DNA of 11,125 nt from Acidobacteriota bacterium (GTDB lineage: Bacteria; Acidobacteriota; UBA6911; RPQK01). A program made the translations under genes and the position numbers. Below, in pieces: positions 1-6,112 of the stretch. The stretch lies in the NCBI GenBank assembly GCA_003819755.1, contig RPQK01000164.1, forward strand, positions 1 to 11,125. Direction: 5' to 3'. The notes below the pieces were generated by a model, which saw nothing but the letters and a program-made list of their open reading frames with translations, had not been told where the DNA came from and made no database searches. The stretch's first letter is position 1; each line of letters opens with the position of its first letter.

Positions 1-8
1 CCCACATT

Positions 9-37
9 CCCGGCATTTGTTGAGTGCCATTGCCGGG
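9..37. repeat. small inverted repeat at window start
   Basis: CCCGGCA (9-15) and TGCCGGG (31-37) are exact reverse complements separated by 15 bases. The stem is 7 bp and GC-rich. No T run follows on either strand, so a canonical intrinsic terminator is not supported. It may mark the end of an upstream transcript that lies outside the window. No gene can be called in 1-300. Confidence 0.4.
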
Positions 38-80
38 CCGATAGTAACAGAGTCATGGGGAAGGGGTGAAGGGGGCAAGG

Positions 81-168
81 GAGAAGGGGAGTAGGGAAGT
101 AGGGGAGAAGGGGAGTAGGGAAGTAGGGGAGAAGGGGAGAAGGGGAGAAGGGGAGTAGGGGAGTAGGG
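81..168 (+). repeat. 8-base purine tandem array, 11 copies
   Basis: Eleven consecutive units fit RAGWAGGG without any gap: GAGAAGGG, GAGTAGGG and AAGTAGGG variants. Degenerate units continue on both sides (about 61-80 and 169-200). The plus strand here is almost purely purine with a G run in every unit, which is the composition that can form G-quadruplex or triplex DNA. The array ends about 130 bases before the hemE start, so it could affect hemE expression or be phase-variable in copy number; both ideas are inference. Confidence 0.85.
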
Positions 169-211
169 AAAGCGGGAGAGGGGGAGACACGGGTGACAGG
201 GATACCTGCGC

Positions 212-259
212 TCACCTTGTCACCTTGTCACCCTGTCACACCTCCGCCCCTCCGCCCGC
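212..259 (+). repeat. 8-base pyrimidine array facing the purine array
   Basis: Six units of 8 bases can be read in phase: TCACCTTG twice, TCACCCTG, TCACACCT, CCGCCCCT and CCGCCCGC. The strand bias is opposite to the array at 81-168 and the unit length is the same. GTGACAGGG (193-201) and CCCTGTCAC (231-239) are exact reverse complements, so the two arrays can be read as the arms of one degenerate inverted element around about 202-211. The array stops about 40 bases before the hemE start. Confidence 0.6.
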
Positions 260-282
260 AGGTCCAAATGCCGCAAATAGCT

Positions 283-288
283 TATGAT
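283..288 (+). promoter_or_regulatory. possible -10 box of hemE
   Basis: TATGAT matches the sigma-70 -10 consensus at five of six positions and lies 12 bases before the hemE ATG. No convincing -35 hexamer is visible 16-18 bases upstream, because that region is the end of the C-rich array. A purine-rich AGAGGGA (289-295) between the box and the ATG could serve as the ribosome binding site. If the box is real, the leader would be only about 6 bases long. Confidence 0.3.
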
Positions 289-300
289 AGAGGGACAGCT

Positions 301-1344
301 ATGAGTACAAACGGCAGGATGATGCTCGTCTGCCAGGGGCGGGGCGTGGACTCTCCCCCCGTCTGGTTCATGAGACAGGCGGGGAGATACATGGAGGAAT
401 ACCGGCGGCTGCGTGAGAGACACTCGATGCTCGAGCTCTGCCGGACGCCCGAGCTTGCGGCCGAGGTGACGCTGCAACCGATCGAAAGATTCGACCTCGA
501 CGCCGCGATCATCTTCGCGGACATCCTCCTGCCGCTCGAGGCGATGGGCGTGCCCTTCCATTTTGCCAAGGGAGAAGGGCCGGTTCTTGAGCGGCCCATC
601 CGGGAACCAGCGGATGTCGAACGTCTGGACACCGTCGGGGCGGAGGAACGCCTGAGTTTTGTGTACGATGCGATCCGGCTAGTCCGAGAGCGATTGGATG
701 CTGGGATCGCCTTGATCGGTTTTGCGGGCGCTCCCTTCACAGTGGCGAGTTACATGATCGAGGGGGGGCATTCCCGGCATTTCGCAAAAACAAAACTGTT
801 CATGTACGAGCAGACTCAGGCTTGGCATCTGCTTATGACGGCCCTTTCCGACGTCACCTTGCGTTATCTCGAGCGCCAGGTTAAAGCAGGTGCGCAGGTC
901 GTTCAGTTGTTCGACAGCTGGGTCGGGGCACTGGGAAGGCATGACTATCGCGAGTACGTGATGCCGCACTCGGCCCGCATCCTCCAGGGCCTGCAGAACA
1001 CGGCAGTCCCCACAATTCACTTTGGCACTGGCACCGGTTCTATTCTCGACCTGATGAAGCAGGCGGGGGGCACGGTCACGGGGGTTGATTGGAGAGTCGA
1101 TCTCACCGACGTGTGGAAGCTCCTCGGGGATACGACCGTCCTTCAGGGGAACCTGGACCCTGTTGTTTTGCTTGGTTCCCGCGACACGGTGAAGCGGGCG
1201 GTGACCAGGGTTCTCGAGCAGGGGCGCGGCCGGCCGCATATCTTCAATCTGGGGCACGGGATTCTTCCCGAGACACAGCCTGAGAACGTTGAGGCAGCGA
1301 TAGAGCAGGTGAGAACATGGTCGAAAACGCACGAACGGATATGA
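301..1344 (+). CDS. hemE: uroporphyrinogen decarboxylase
   Basis: This cytoplasmic enzyme removes four carboxyl groups from uroporphyrinogen III to give coproporphyrinogen III in heme synthesis. The protein is 347 aa, normal for the family. Both family signatures are present: PPVWFMRQAGRY (residues 19-30, with substrate-binding Arg25 and Arg29) and GFAGAPFTVASYMIEGG (140-156). The catalytic aspartate is Asp74 in IIFAD, and NLGHGI (316-321) carries the conserved His. The frame stays open upstream to 193, but those 36 codons are translated repeat DNA with no family similarity, so the ATG at 301 with AGAGGGA just before it is chosen. The 3' end overlaps hemH by 28 bases if hemH starts at 1317. 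The two genes are therefore very likely co-transcribed and perhaps translationally coupled. Confidence 0.96.
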   Translation: MSTNGRMMLVCQGRGVDSPPVWFMRQAGRYMEEYRRLRERHSMLELCRTPELAAEVTLQPIERFDLDAAIIFADILLPLEAMGVPFHFAKGEGPVLERPIREPADVERLDTVGAEERLSFVYDAIRLVRERLDAGIALIGFAGAPFTVASYMIEGGHSRHFAKTKLFMYEQTQAWHLLMTALSDVTLRYLERQVKAGAQVVQLFDSWVGALGRHDYREYVMPHSARILQGLQNTAVPTIHFGTGTGSILDLMKQAGGTVTGVDWRVDLTDVWKLLGDTTVLQGNLDPVVLLGSRDTVKRAVTRVLEQGRGRPHIFNLGHGILPETQPENVEAAIEQVRTWSKTHERI

Positions 1345-2279
1345 AACCCGCCGCCACCAACGAGAAGTTCGCCGTCCTGCTCATGGCGTATGGGGGACCC
1401 TCATCTATCGGCGAGGTCGAGCCTTACGTCATGGACGTGCGGGGAGGGCGGCCTCTGGCCCCGGCCCTGCTTGAAGAGATCAAGGAAAGATACCGGAAAA
1501 TCGGCGGCCGGTCGCCCCTGCTTCAGATCACGCAGAGGCAGGCGATGGCGCTTGAAGCGGAATTGCTGGCGCGCGGTCTTCGCGCTCAGGTGTTTGTCGG
1601 AATGCGTCACTGGTTCCCCTATGTCCGGGACGCGGTTCAGGCGATCGCCTCAGCCGGCATCCGTCGCGTGGTTGCCATCTGCATGGCGCCGCAGTTTTCC
1701 AGTATCAGCATAGGCGCTTACTTCAGCCAGTATGATGCCGCCGTCAAGAAGCTGGGAGGGGACTTCGAGACCAGGTATGTCCGGGAGTGGTATAGCCAGA
1801 ATGAACTGATACGAGCATTTGCCAACAAAGTGTCCGACGGGATCAGTCGTTTTTCCCCGCAAGAACGGTCCGACCTGGCGGTCCTGTTTACAGCTCACAG
1901 CCTGCCCCAGAGCCGGCTGGAACCCGGTGACCCTTACGACAGGCAGCAACGAGAGACAGCGGAACGGGTCGCTAAAAGGGTAGGGAATCTCAACTGGAGC
2001 TTCGCCTATCAAAGTCAGGGGTACACGAACGACAGCTGGCTCGGACCGCGCGTTGAAGATAAGCTTCGCGAATACGCGCAGGCGGGAGTGCGCAGTGTCC
2101 TGGTGGTTCCCACGGGCTTCATCTGCGATCACGTCGAAATCCTTTATGACGTCGACATTGCATTTCGGGAATTGGCCTCCAGCCTCGGACTTCATTTGGA
2201 ACGGTCTCAATCCCTTAACGATGACCCTCTGCTCATAAAAGCGCTGGCCTCCCTGGTGACCGCCCAGATGAAAGACTAG
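1317..2279 (+). CDS. hemH: ferrochelatase, coproporphyrin type likely
   Basis: The enzyme inserts ferrous iron into a porphyrin. From 1317 it has 320 aa. FTAHSLP (191-197) carries the catalytic His194, and DHVEILYDVD (271-280) carries the catalytic Glu274; QGYTNDSWLGP (234-244) is also typical. The N-terminal VLLMAYGGP has Tyr25 where the Bacillus enzyme has its Tyr13, whereas protoporphyrin-type enzymes usually read NLG. With IGGRSPLLQIT (62-72) and no C-terminal iron-sulfur extension, this points to the coproporphyrin-using form (CpfC). That assignment is inference. The start at 1317 has AGGTGA four bases upstream. A second in-frame ATG at 1341 would give 312 aa and an ATGA overlap with the hemE stop. 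The coproporphyrin oxidase gene (hemY/cgoX) that often follows is absent here. Confidence 0.94.
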   Translation: MVENARTDMKPAATNEKFAVLLMAYGGPSSIGEVEPYVMDVRGGRPLAPALLEEIKERYRKIGGRSPLLQITQRQAMALEAELLARGLRAQVFVGMRHWFPYVRDAVQAIASAGIRRVVAICMAPQFSSISIGAYFSQYDAAVKKLGGDFETRYVREWYSQNELIRAFANKVSDGISRFSPQERSDLAVLFTAHSLPQSRLEPGDPYDRQQRETAERVAKRVGNLNWSFAYQSQGYTNDSWLGPRVEDKLREYAQAGVRSVLVVPTGFICDHVEILYDVDIAFRELASSLGLHLERSQSLNDDPLLIKALASLVTAQMKD

Positions 2280-2349
2280 ACGCCAGGCGTGCGCGAAATT
2301 ACTCCGAAGCAGCCCAAGATCGATTATGATGGGGCGCGTTCGTGGGGTA

Positions 2350-2427
2350 GTTGACGGGATTCATTGGGTTCATTGGGTTTGCAGGATCTCCGCGAAGAAT
2401 CGTAGCGATTGCGTCGCTCCCGTCAAC
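2350..2427. repeat. inverted repeat with 9-base units after hemH
   Basis: GTTGACGGGA (2350-2359) and TCCCGTCAAC (2418-2427) are exact 10-bp reverse complements. Inside the left side, TTCATTGGG occurs twice in tandem (2360-2368 and 2369-2377), flanked by the looser 9-base units TTGACGGGA (2351-2359) and TTTGCAGGA (2378-2386). A short hairpin AATCG/CGATT lies at 2399-2411. The element fills most of the 186-base gap between hemH and the next gene. No T run follows directly, so a standard terminator is not supported. The rest of the gap (2280-2349) shows nothing I recognise apart from a TATGAT at 2325-2330 without a -35. Confidence 0.6.
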
Positions 2428-2465
2428 CTTTTGGGACGTTTCTCCATCTAAAGAGGGGAGTACCT

Positions 2466-3041
2466 ATGCGCAGAACTGTTCTGATCATAGTTTTGTGTCT
2501 GGCAATGCCGGTCCTGTGGGGCGCTGGCGAGCAGGCGCAGCAAGGCCCGGAAAAGGGTTCCTGCGAGGAAGTCACGTCGATAATGAAGCTGCCCAAGGAT
2601 GTGGGCAAACGCAAGGGCCCAGCGCGCCTGAAATGGGAAGAGGTGGACAAGGTCCTGACTACACTGCGCGAGGATCTCCAAGGCAGGGAGTGCCGGTTCA
2701 CGTTTAGCGGCCTTTTCAAGGTCAAAGGGAAAAAGGACGAGGTTGTTTTTTTCCCACTGACGAACAATGTTTTGCGAACGGTTCCGGAACCTGCCTTTGA
2801 GGGGCTCCAGGTTTTCAACTCGGAAGGGAAAGCGCTCGGTCAGTATGACAGTCGGGTGCCGCACGAGAAAAGCGGCGGCGGGTTAGCCAAAAAGAGCTAC
2901 ACTCTGTTCTCGTTCCAGTACAAGAATCCCCAGGGTGAGTTCGAGGCAGTGGGCGGCCGATTGCTTCTCGACGGGTTTCTCGTAAAGTGGGACGATATTA
3001 AGGACAAGGTCGCGATTACGACGTCTCCTGGACAGCGGTGA
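2466..3041 (+). CDS. secreted protein of unknown function
   Basis: I do not recognise the family. The protein is 191 aa. The start at 2466 is supported by a strong AGGGGAG (2453-2459) and by an ideal signal peptide immediately after it: basic MRRT, a hydrophobic core to about residue 18, then WGAGEQA, with cleavage near residues 20-24. An upstream in-frame extension to 2409 would bury this signal and is not used. There is no lipobox cysteine at the cleavage site. The mature part has two cysteines (33 and 76) that could pair in the periplasm, a charged helical stretch (about 41-72), and a C-terminal half that alternates like beta strands (77-185). It lies 48 bases before the next gene on the same strand, which also codes for an exported protein, so the two are probably one operon. 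Confidence 0.8.
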   Translation: MRRTVLIIVLCLAMPVLWGAGEQAQQGPEKGSCEEVTSIMKLPKDVGKRKGPARLKWEEVDKVLTTLREDLQGRECRFTFSGLFKVKGKKDEVVFFPLTNNVLRTVPEPAFEGLQVFNSEGKALGQYDSRVPHEKSGGGLAKKSYTLFSFQYKNPQGEFEAVGGRLLLDGFLVKWDDIKDKVAITTSPGQR

Positions 3042-3089
3042 CGCGTTTTGCGTAATTGCACACCAGCAAGGCACGGCAAGAGAGGGTTT

Positions 3090-3815
3090 GTGAAGACCAG
3101 GTATTTCGGCGGAAAGAAAAGATACCCCGTTCGACATTGCGTGGGTGTCGTATGCCTGGTCGTCTGCCTGCTCCTATCCTTAATCCCGTTCAATGACCGG
3201 GTGCTCGCTTTCCAGGATGAAAAACGTGTTGAGGACAGCCATTCGGTGGCCATCCCGGCGGATACCAAGATCAAAGTCAGGCTGGAAGAGAAGCTGAGCA
3301 CCAGAAGGAATCGGAACGGCGACCTTTTCTATGCCGAGCTTTTAAGCGACGTGCCCCTGGCCCACGGTTTGGCGGTCCCTCAGGGCACCCAGGTGATTGG
3401 CCGGGTCAAGCATTCCAAGCGAGCTGGGCGCATCTCGGGCAGAGCGGAGCTCAAGCTGGATTTTGAAGCCCTGCTGTTCAGAAATGGTGTCAAGGCGCCC
3501 ATTCAGGCGACCCTGGTGTCCGTCGCTTCAAAGCCGGCGAACGTGAAGAAACCGAACTCCATCGAGGCGGAGGGCGGCGGGACCAGGGATATGAGATCGG
3601 TCGGGGTGACGACCGGAATTGGAACCTTGATCGGCAGCATCAAAGGGGGTGCGAAGGGTGCCGTGATCGGCGCCGGGGCGGGTGCAGTCATCGGCCTTGC
3701 CGGAATTTTGGCGGGCCGGGGCCGCGACCTGGACCTGGATGCCGAGACCGAGATGACTATCCGCTTCGTAACCGCCTCGGCGGTTCCCAGCCACGCATTG
3801 AAAGTCCTGCCCTGA
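3090..3815 (+). CDS. exported glycine-zipper protein, VirB10-like fold possible
   Basis: The specific function is unknown. From the GTG at 3090 the protein has 241 aa, with AGAGAGGG just upstream; a TTG at 3048 would add 14 residues without a better ribosome binding site. Residues 1-16 are basic, 17-33 are hydrophobic, and RVLA (37-40) is a plausible signal peptidase site. Residues 54-145 begin IPADTKIKVRLEEKLSTR and contain VPQGTQVIGRV (96-106). This pattern resembles the C-terminal beta domain of VirB10/TrbI-like proteins; the resemblance is from memory and is weak evidence. Residues 176-208 form a glycine zipper with GxxxG spacing (GIGTLIGSIKGG, GAVIGAGAGAVIG), which often inserts in or lies along membranes. 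An envelope role is likely. The upstream neighbour is also exported. Confidence 0.78.
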   Translation: MKTRYFGGKKRYPVRHCVGVVCLVVCLLLSLIPFNDRVLAFQDEKRVEDSHSVAIPADTKIKVRLEEKLSTRRNRNGDLFYAELLSDVPLAHGLAVPQGTQVIGRVKHSKRAGRISGRAELKLDFEALLFRNGVKAPIQATLVSVASKPANVKKPNSIEAEGGGTRDMRSVGVTTGIGTLIGSIKGGAKGAVIGAGAGAVIGLAGILAGRGRDLDLDAETEMTIRFVTASAVPSHALKVLP

Positions 3816-3840
3816 GAAGTCCATACGCCTCTCCTACACA

Positions 3841-3857
3841 GCCGCGCGAGGCGCGGC
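3841..3857. repeat. GC-rich hairpin after the secreted-protein pair
   Basis: GCCGCG (3841-3846) and CGCGGC (3852-3857) form a perfect 6-bp stem with a 5-base loop, 25 bases after the stop of the glycine-zipper gene. There is no T run after it. It could slow or end transcription, possibly with Rho, but only the fold is visible. Confidence 0.4.
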
Positions 3858-3899
3858 AGCGAATTGCATCGCGAGCGCAAGCGAGCCTTCGGACTGCTC

Positions 3900-3940
3900 A
3901 CTCGGGGTCACATTCGCCCGTCCGGGCATGCCTCCCGAGT
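3900..3940. repeat. nested inverted repeats in the 3816-4084 gap
   Basis: ACTCGGG (3900-3906) and CCCGAGT (3934-3940) are exact reverse complements. Between them, GCCC (3916-3919) and GGGC (3924-3927) form an inner stem with a 4-base loop. The structure lies after the secreted-protein genes and before a possible promoter at 3986-4015. It may be part of a transcription stop or a protein-binding site. Nothing in the remainder of this 269-base gap reads as a gene or RNA. Confidence 0.4.
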
Positions 3941-3985
3941 CTGGATCAATCCCTTTAACTAGCATTTCCCCTACACGTTAAACAA

Positions 3986-4015
3986 TTGTGGTGGGATTTG
4001 TAAGATTAGTATAGA
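3986..4015 (+). promoter_or_regulatory. possible sigma-70 promoter of the small wHTH-like gene
   Basis: TTGTGG (3986-3991) and TATAGA (4010-4015) are separated by 18 bases. Each hexamer matches the consensus at four positions. The surrounding DNA is AT-rich compared with the rest of the window. The leader before the ATG at 4085 would be about 63 bases. Confidence 0.35.
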
Positions 4016-4084
4016 GTAGCGAAATACACACGGCAGTTTTTCAAGTAGTTGCGGCGAGGGTCCGAGCAGGAAGGAAGGTCGACG

Positions 4085-4516
4085 ATGGTGGTGCGTAGGC
4101 GCAAGCGCAGAAGCTCCGTCGAGGTCAAGAGACTGCAGCAGCATTTCCTTCATGCAGTCCAGCAAGAGGGCAAAATCTCTTTATCCGGTCTCATTTCGAA
4201 GTACGGGCCTGAAGTGGAGGTGCAGGATACTGCGAGTGACAAAAACCTGGTGAAGCGGCAACTGGACCAGCTGGCGGCAGAGGGTGAAATCGAGTTCCGT
4301 CGGGCCGGCAGGGAACTCATTGCCCATGTGCCCAGCCAGCCGGCAAAGAGCGAGACCACAGAACCAGCGGATGTCGATTCTTTGTCAGCCGGTCCCGGGT
4401 ATCCGGTTGATTTGGCCGTCATCCGGGCGTTTGCAGTTCAGCTCGAGGAGTTCTCGAGAACGCTGCAGGAACAGATCTCTACGCTGGTCGGAATGGTGGA
4501 AAAAGCGTCCAAATGA
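4085..4516 (+). CDS. small protein, winged-helix-like N-terminus and coiled-coil C-terminus
   Basis: The family is not recognised. The ATG at 4085 follows a long purine ribosome binding site (AGGAAGGAAGG, 4067-4077) and gives 143 aa; a TTG at 4049 in frame is less likely. Residues 1-10 are very basic (VVRRRKRRS) and could contact nucleic acid. Residues 13-82 alternate helices and short strands: a helix at 13-29, KISLSGLISKYG (30-41), a helix at 52-66, and a strand pair EIEFRRAGRELIAHV (68-82). This order resembles a winged helix. A flexible Ser/Pro/Glu linker (83-105) leads to an amphipathic helix at 108-141 that could form a coiled coil and dimerise the protein. A DNA-binding or adaptor role is inference. 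The stop codon (4514-4516) directly abuts the stop of the convergent GH13 gene. Confidence 0.72.
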   Translation: MVVRRRKRRSSVEVKRLQQHFLHAVQQEGKISLSGLISKYGPEVEVQDTASDKNLVKRQLDQLAAEGEIEFRRAGRELIAHVPSQPAKSETTEPADVDSLSAGPGYPVDLAVIRAFAVQLEEFSRTLQEQISTLVGMVEKASK

Positions 4517-5971
4517 CTATCGCTTGATGTCAAAGATGTGTGAGCGATAGCCGTCGAGTATCACGTGGAGGCCGGGGTCTGCGAAGGCAGCCGTGGGACG
4601 CGTGTATCTTTCGCCCCCCCATTCGTCGATCAACTCGCAAGTTTCGCGGGTGCTCTCGATTCGCACCGGAATATAGGCCTGTGCCCAATCGGGACTGAAG
4701 TTAACGACGATCAGTTTGATTCTGCCCCCGGCTTTCCAGGAATAGGCAATCAAGTTCGACGAGGTCCCGTCGCCGCTGTTCCGCGGCTCTAACAACTGCC
4801 ATTCACCTTCGGCGAGAAAGGATTGCTGGGAAATTCTCAATGCCTTTCGATAAGTGAGGCCCAATTCCTCGTCCGCCTCTTCGGCCGCCGTCCGGGCCAG
4901 CTGGACCGGAACCCTTCTGCGATGCCCTTCCAGTTGACCGTAATGGTACAGCTTCATTCCTGGCAGGGTGGCGATGAGAACAAGGGCCGCTTCCAAACGC
5001 CGCCGCTCAAAAACCTCGGCACTGCGCGGCTCATCGTGATTCTCGAGAAAACGAACCAGCTTTGACTGAAAGCTGATGTCACCGAGAAGGTGGAGGCGGA
5101 CTTCATGGGCTGAGGAATGACGCAGCCGATCGTACAACCGCTTGTCGTACACGAAATCGAAACCAAGTTGCTGGAGTGCCCACTCCGTTTCCCAGTAAGC
5201 CTCGCCGATCCATATCAGATTTCGGATCGAAGAAATCAAGTCGCCCCAGAACTCCGTGACCGGCTCCTCACACCTGAGCCTGTCCCCCCAGTTTTTACGG
5301 CAGATATCGTTCAGAACCAGCATCGCCATGTCGCAACGCAGACCATCGCAGTGCCTGGCGACGTCTTTGACCAGCCTCGCCATCGCAGCCCGCGTTTCCC
5401 GCCTCATCAGATTGAGCTGGAGAGTGTCGTGCCAGGGGGGGAAGAACGGATCGCGGCCTTTCGCGATGTAAGTCGTCTTCCCTCGGGTGGTTACAGGAAC
5501 GAATGAGGAGGGATCCGCCTCATACTCCTCTTCGGTTCCGGTGACGTACCTCTCCGGGAATCTTTTTGCCCACAGAAAGTCGATTCCCGTGTGGTTTGGG
5601 ACAAAGTCCAGGATGAGGCCCATCCCTCGACGCGCCAGTTGCTCGCGCGCTTTTCCGAGGTCATCCCAGTCACCGATCTGATCGTCAGGCTGATACGCGG
5701 CCACTGAATAGGGAGAACCGGCCACGTCGTCTGCCGCCCAGTCGGGCAGAGCGGCTGCATAGCCGTCGTGTAGTTCCTCGGCCTGCTGCGCAATCTGGCG
5801 TCCGATCTTGCTTCGGCGCCAAACACCCATGAGCCAGACGTAATCGAACCCGAGCTTCTCCAGTTTGTCCCACTCCCGCGCGGGAACCCTGCGCAAGCTC
5901 AATGGTTTTCCGTATTTACGGGACAGTTCGCCCAGCCATACGAGGGTATTGATTTCGTAGAGATTTGCCAT
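4517..5971 (-). CDS. intracellular GH13 alpha-amylase-family glycoside hydrolase
   Basis: The enzyme should act on alpha-glucosidic bonds, as a hydrolase or transglycosylase on maltodextrins, glycogen or a related substrate. The protein is 484 aa. All four GH13 regions are present: LDFVPNH (121-127), GLRCDMA (210-216, nucleophile Asp214), IGEAYWE (255-261, acid/base Glu257) and FLENHDEP (308-315, transition-state Asp313). A C-terminal beta domain follows from about 400 (LIAYSWKAGGRIKLIVVNFSP). There is no signal peptide, so it works in the cytoplasm. The start ANLYEINTLVWL matches where such enzymes normally begin; the ATG at 5995 would add eight residues. The frame remains open to 6355, but that part crosses the divergent promoter region and SYLF gene. 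No glg or mal neighbour is present, so the substrate cannot be named. Confidence 0.9.
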   Translation of the reverse strand: MANLYEINTLVWLGELSRKYGKPLSLRRVPAREWDKLEKLGFDYVWLMGVWRRSKIGRQIAQQAEELHDGYAAALPDWAADDVAGSPYSVAAYQPDDQIGDWDDLGKAREQLARRGMGLILDFVPNHTGIDFLWAKRFPERYVTGTEEEYEADPSSFVPVTTRGKTTYIAKGRDPFFPPWHDTLQLNLMRRETRAAMARLVKDVARHCDGLRCDMAMLVLNDICRKNWGDRLRCEEPVTEFWGDLISSIRNLIWIGEAYWETEWALQQLGFDFVYDKRLYDRLRHSSAHEVRLHLLGDISFQSKLVRFLENHDEPRSAEVFERRRLEAALVLIATLPGMKLYHYGQLEGHRRRVPVQLARTAAEEADEELGLTYRKALRISQQSFLAEGEWQLLEPRNSGDGTSSNLIAYSWKAGGRIKLIVVNFSPDWAQAYIPVRIESTRETCELIDEWGGERYTRPTAAFADPGLHVILDGYRSHIFDIKR

Positions 5972-6112
5972 GTGAAGTTTGCTAGATGATAACATCCTGG
6001 AGCTTTTTGGTATGCCCCTCTCCTCAATAGACGGAAACCGAATACCGGCAAAATGGACATTTCCGTAAGCCGTTTGGTCTGCTAGAGTAAAGACCGAAAC
6101 AAGGAGCGTGAC
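5972..6112. promoter_or_regulatory. divergent promoter region between GH13 and SYLF genes
   Basis: The two genes are read away from each other from this 141-base region, so both promoters should lie within it. On the plus strand, TAGAGT (6083-6088) is a weak -10 candidate without a good -35, and AAGGAG (6101-6106) is a clear ribosome binding site for the gene at 6113. On the minus strand no ribosome binding site is obvious before 5971. No operator palindrome is evident. Confidence 0.45.

Noticed and set aside
5..18. 14-base exact match between 5-18 and 769-782 inside hemE
   Set aside because: One match of this length is not surprising in 11 kb, the similarity does not extend, and one copy is ordinary hemE coding sequence.
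81..259. CRISPR array
   Set aside because: Units are 8 bases with no spacers, and no cas gene is present.
193..300. N-terminal extension of hemE
   Set aside because: These 36 codons translate the repeat region into a Pro/Thr-rich stretch unlike any uroporphyrinogen decarboxylase. The family start fits the ATG at 301.
2280..2290. Terminator hairpin directly after hemH (ACGCC/GGCGT)
   Set aside because: The stem leaves too small a loop, and no T run follows.
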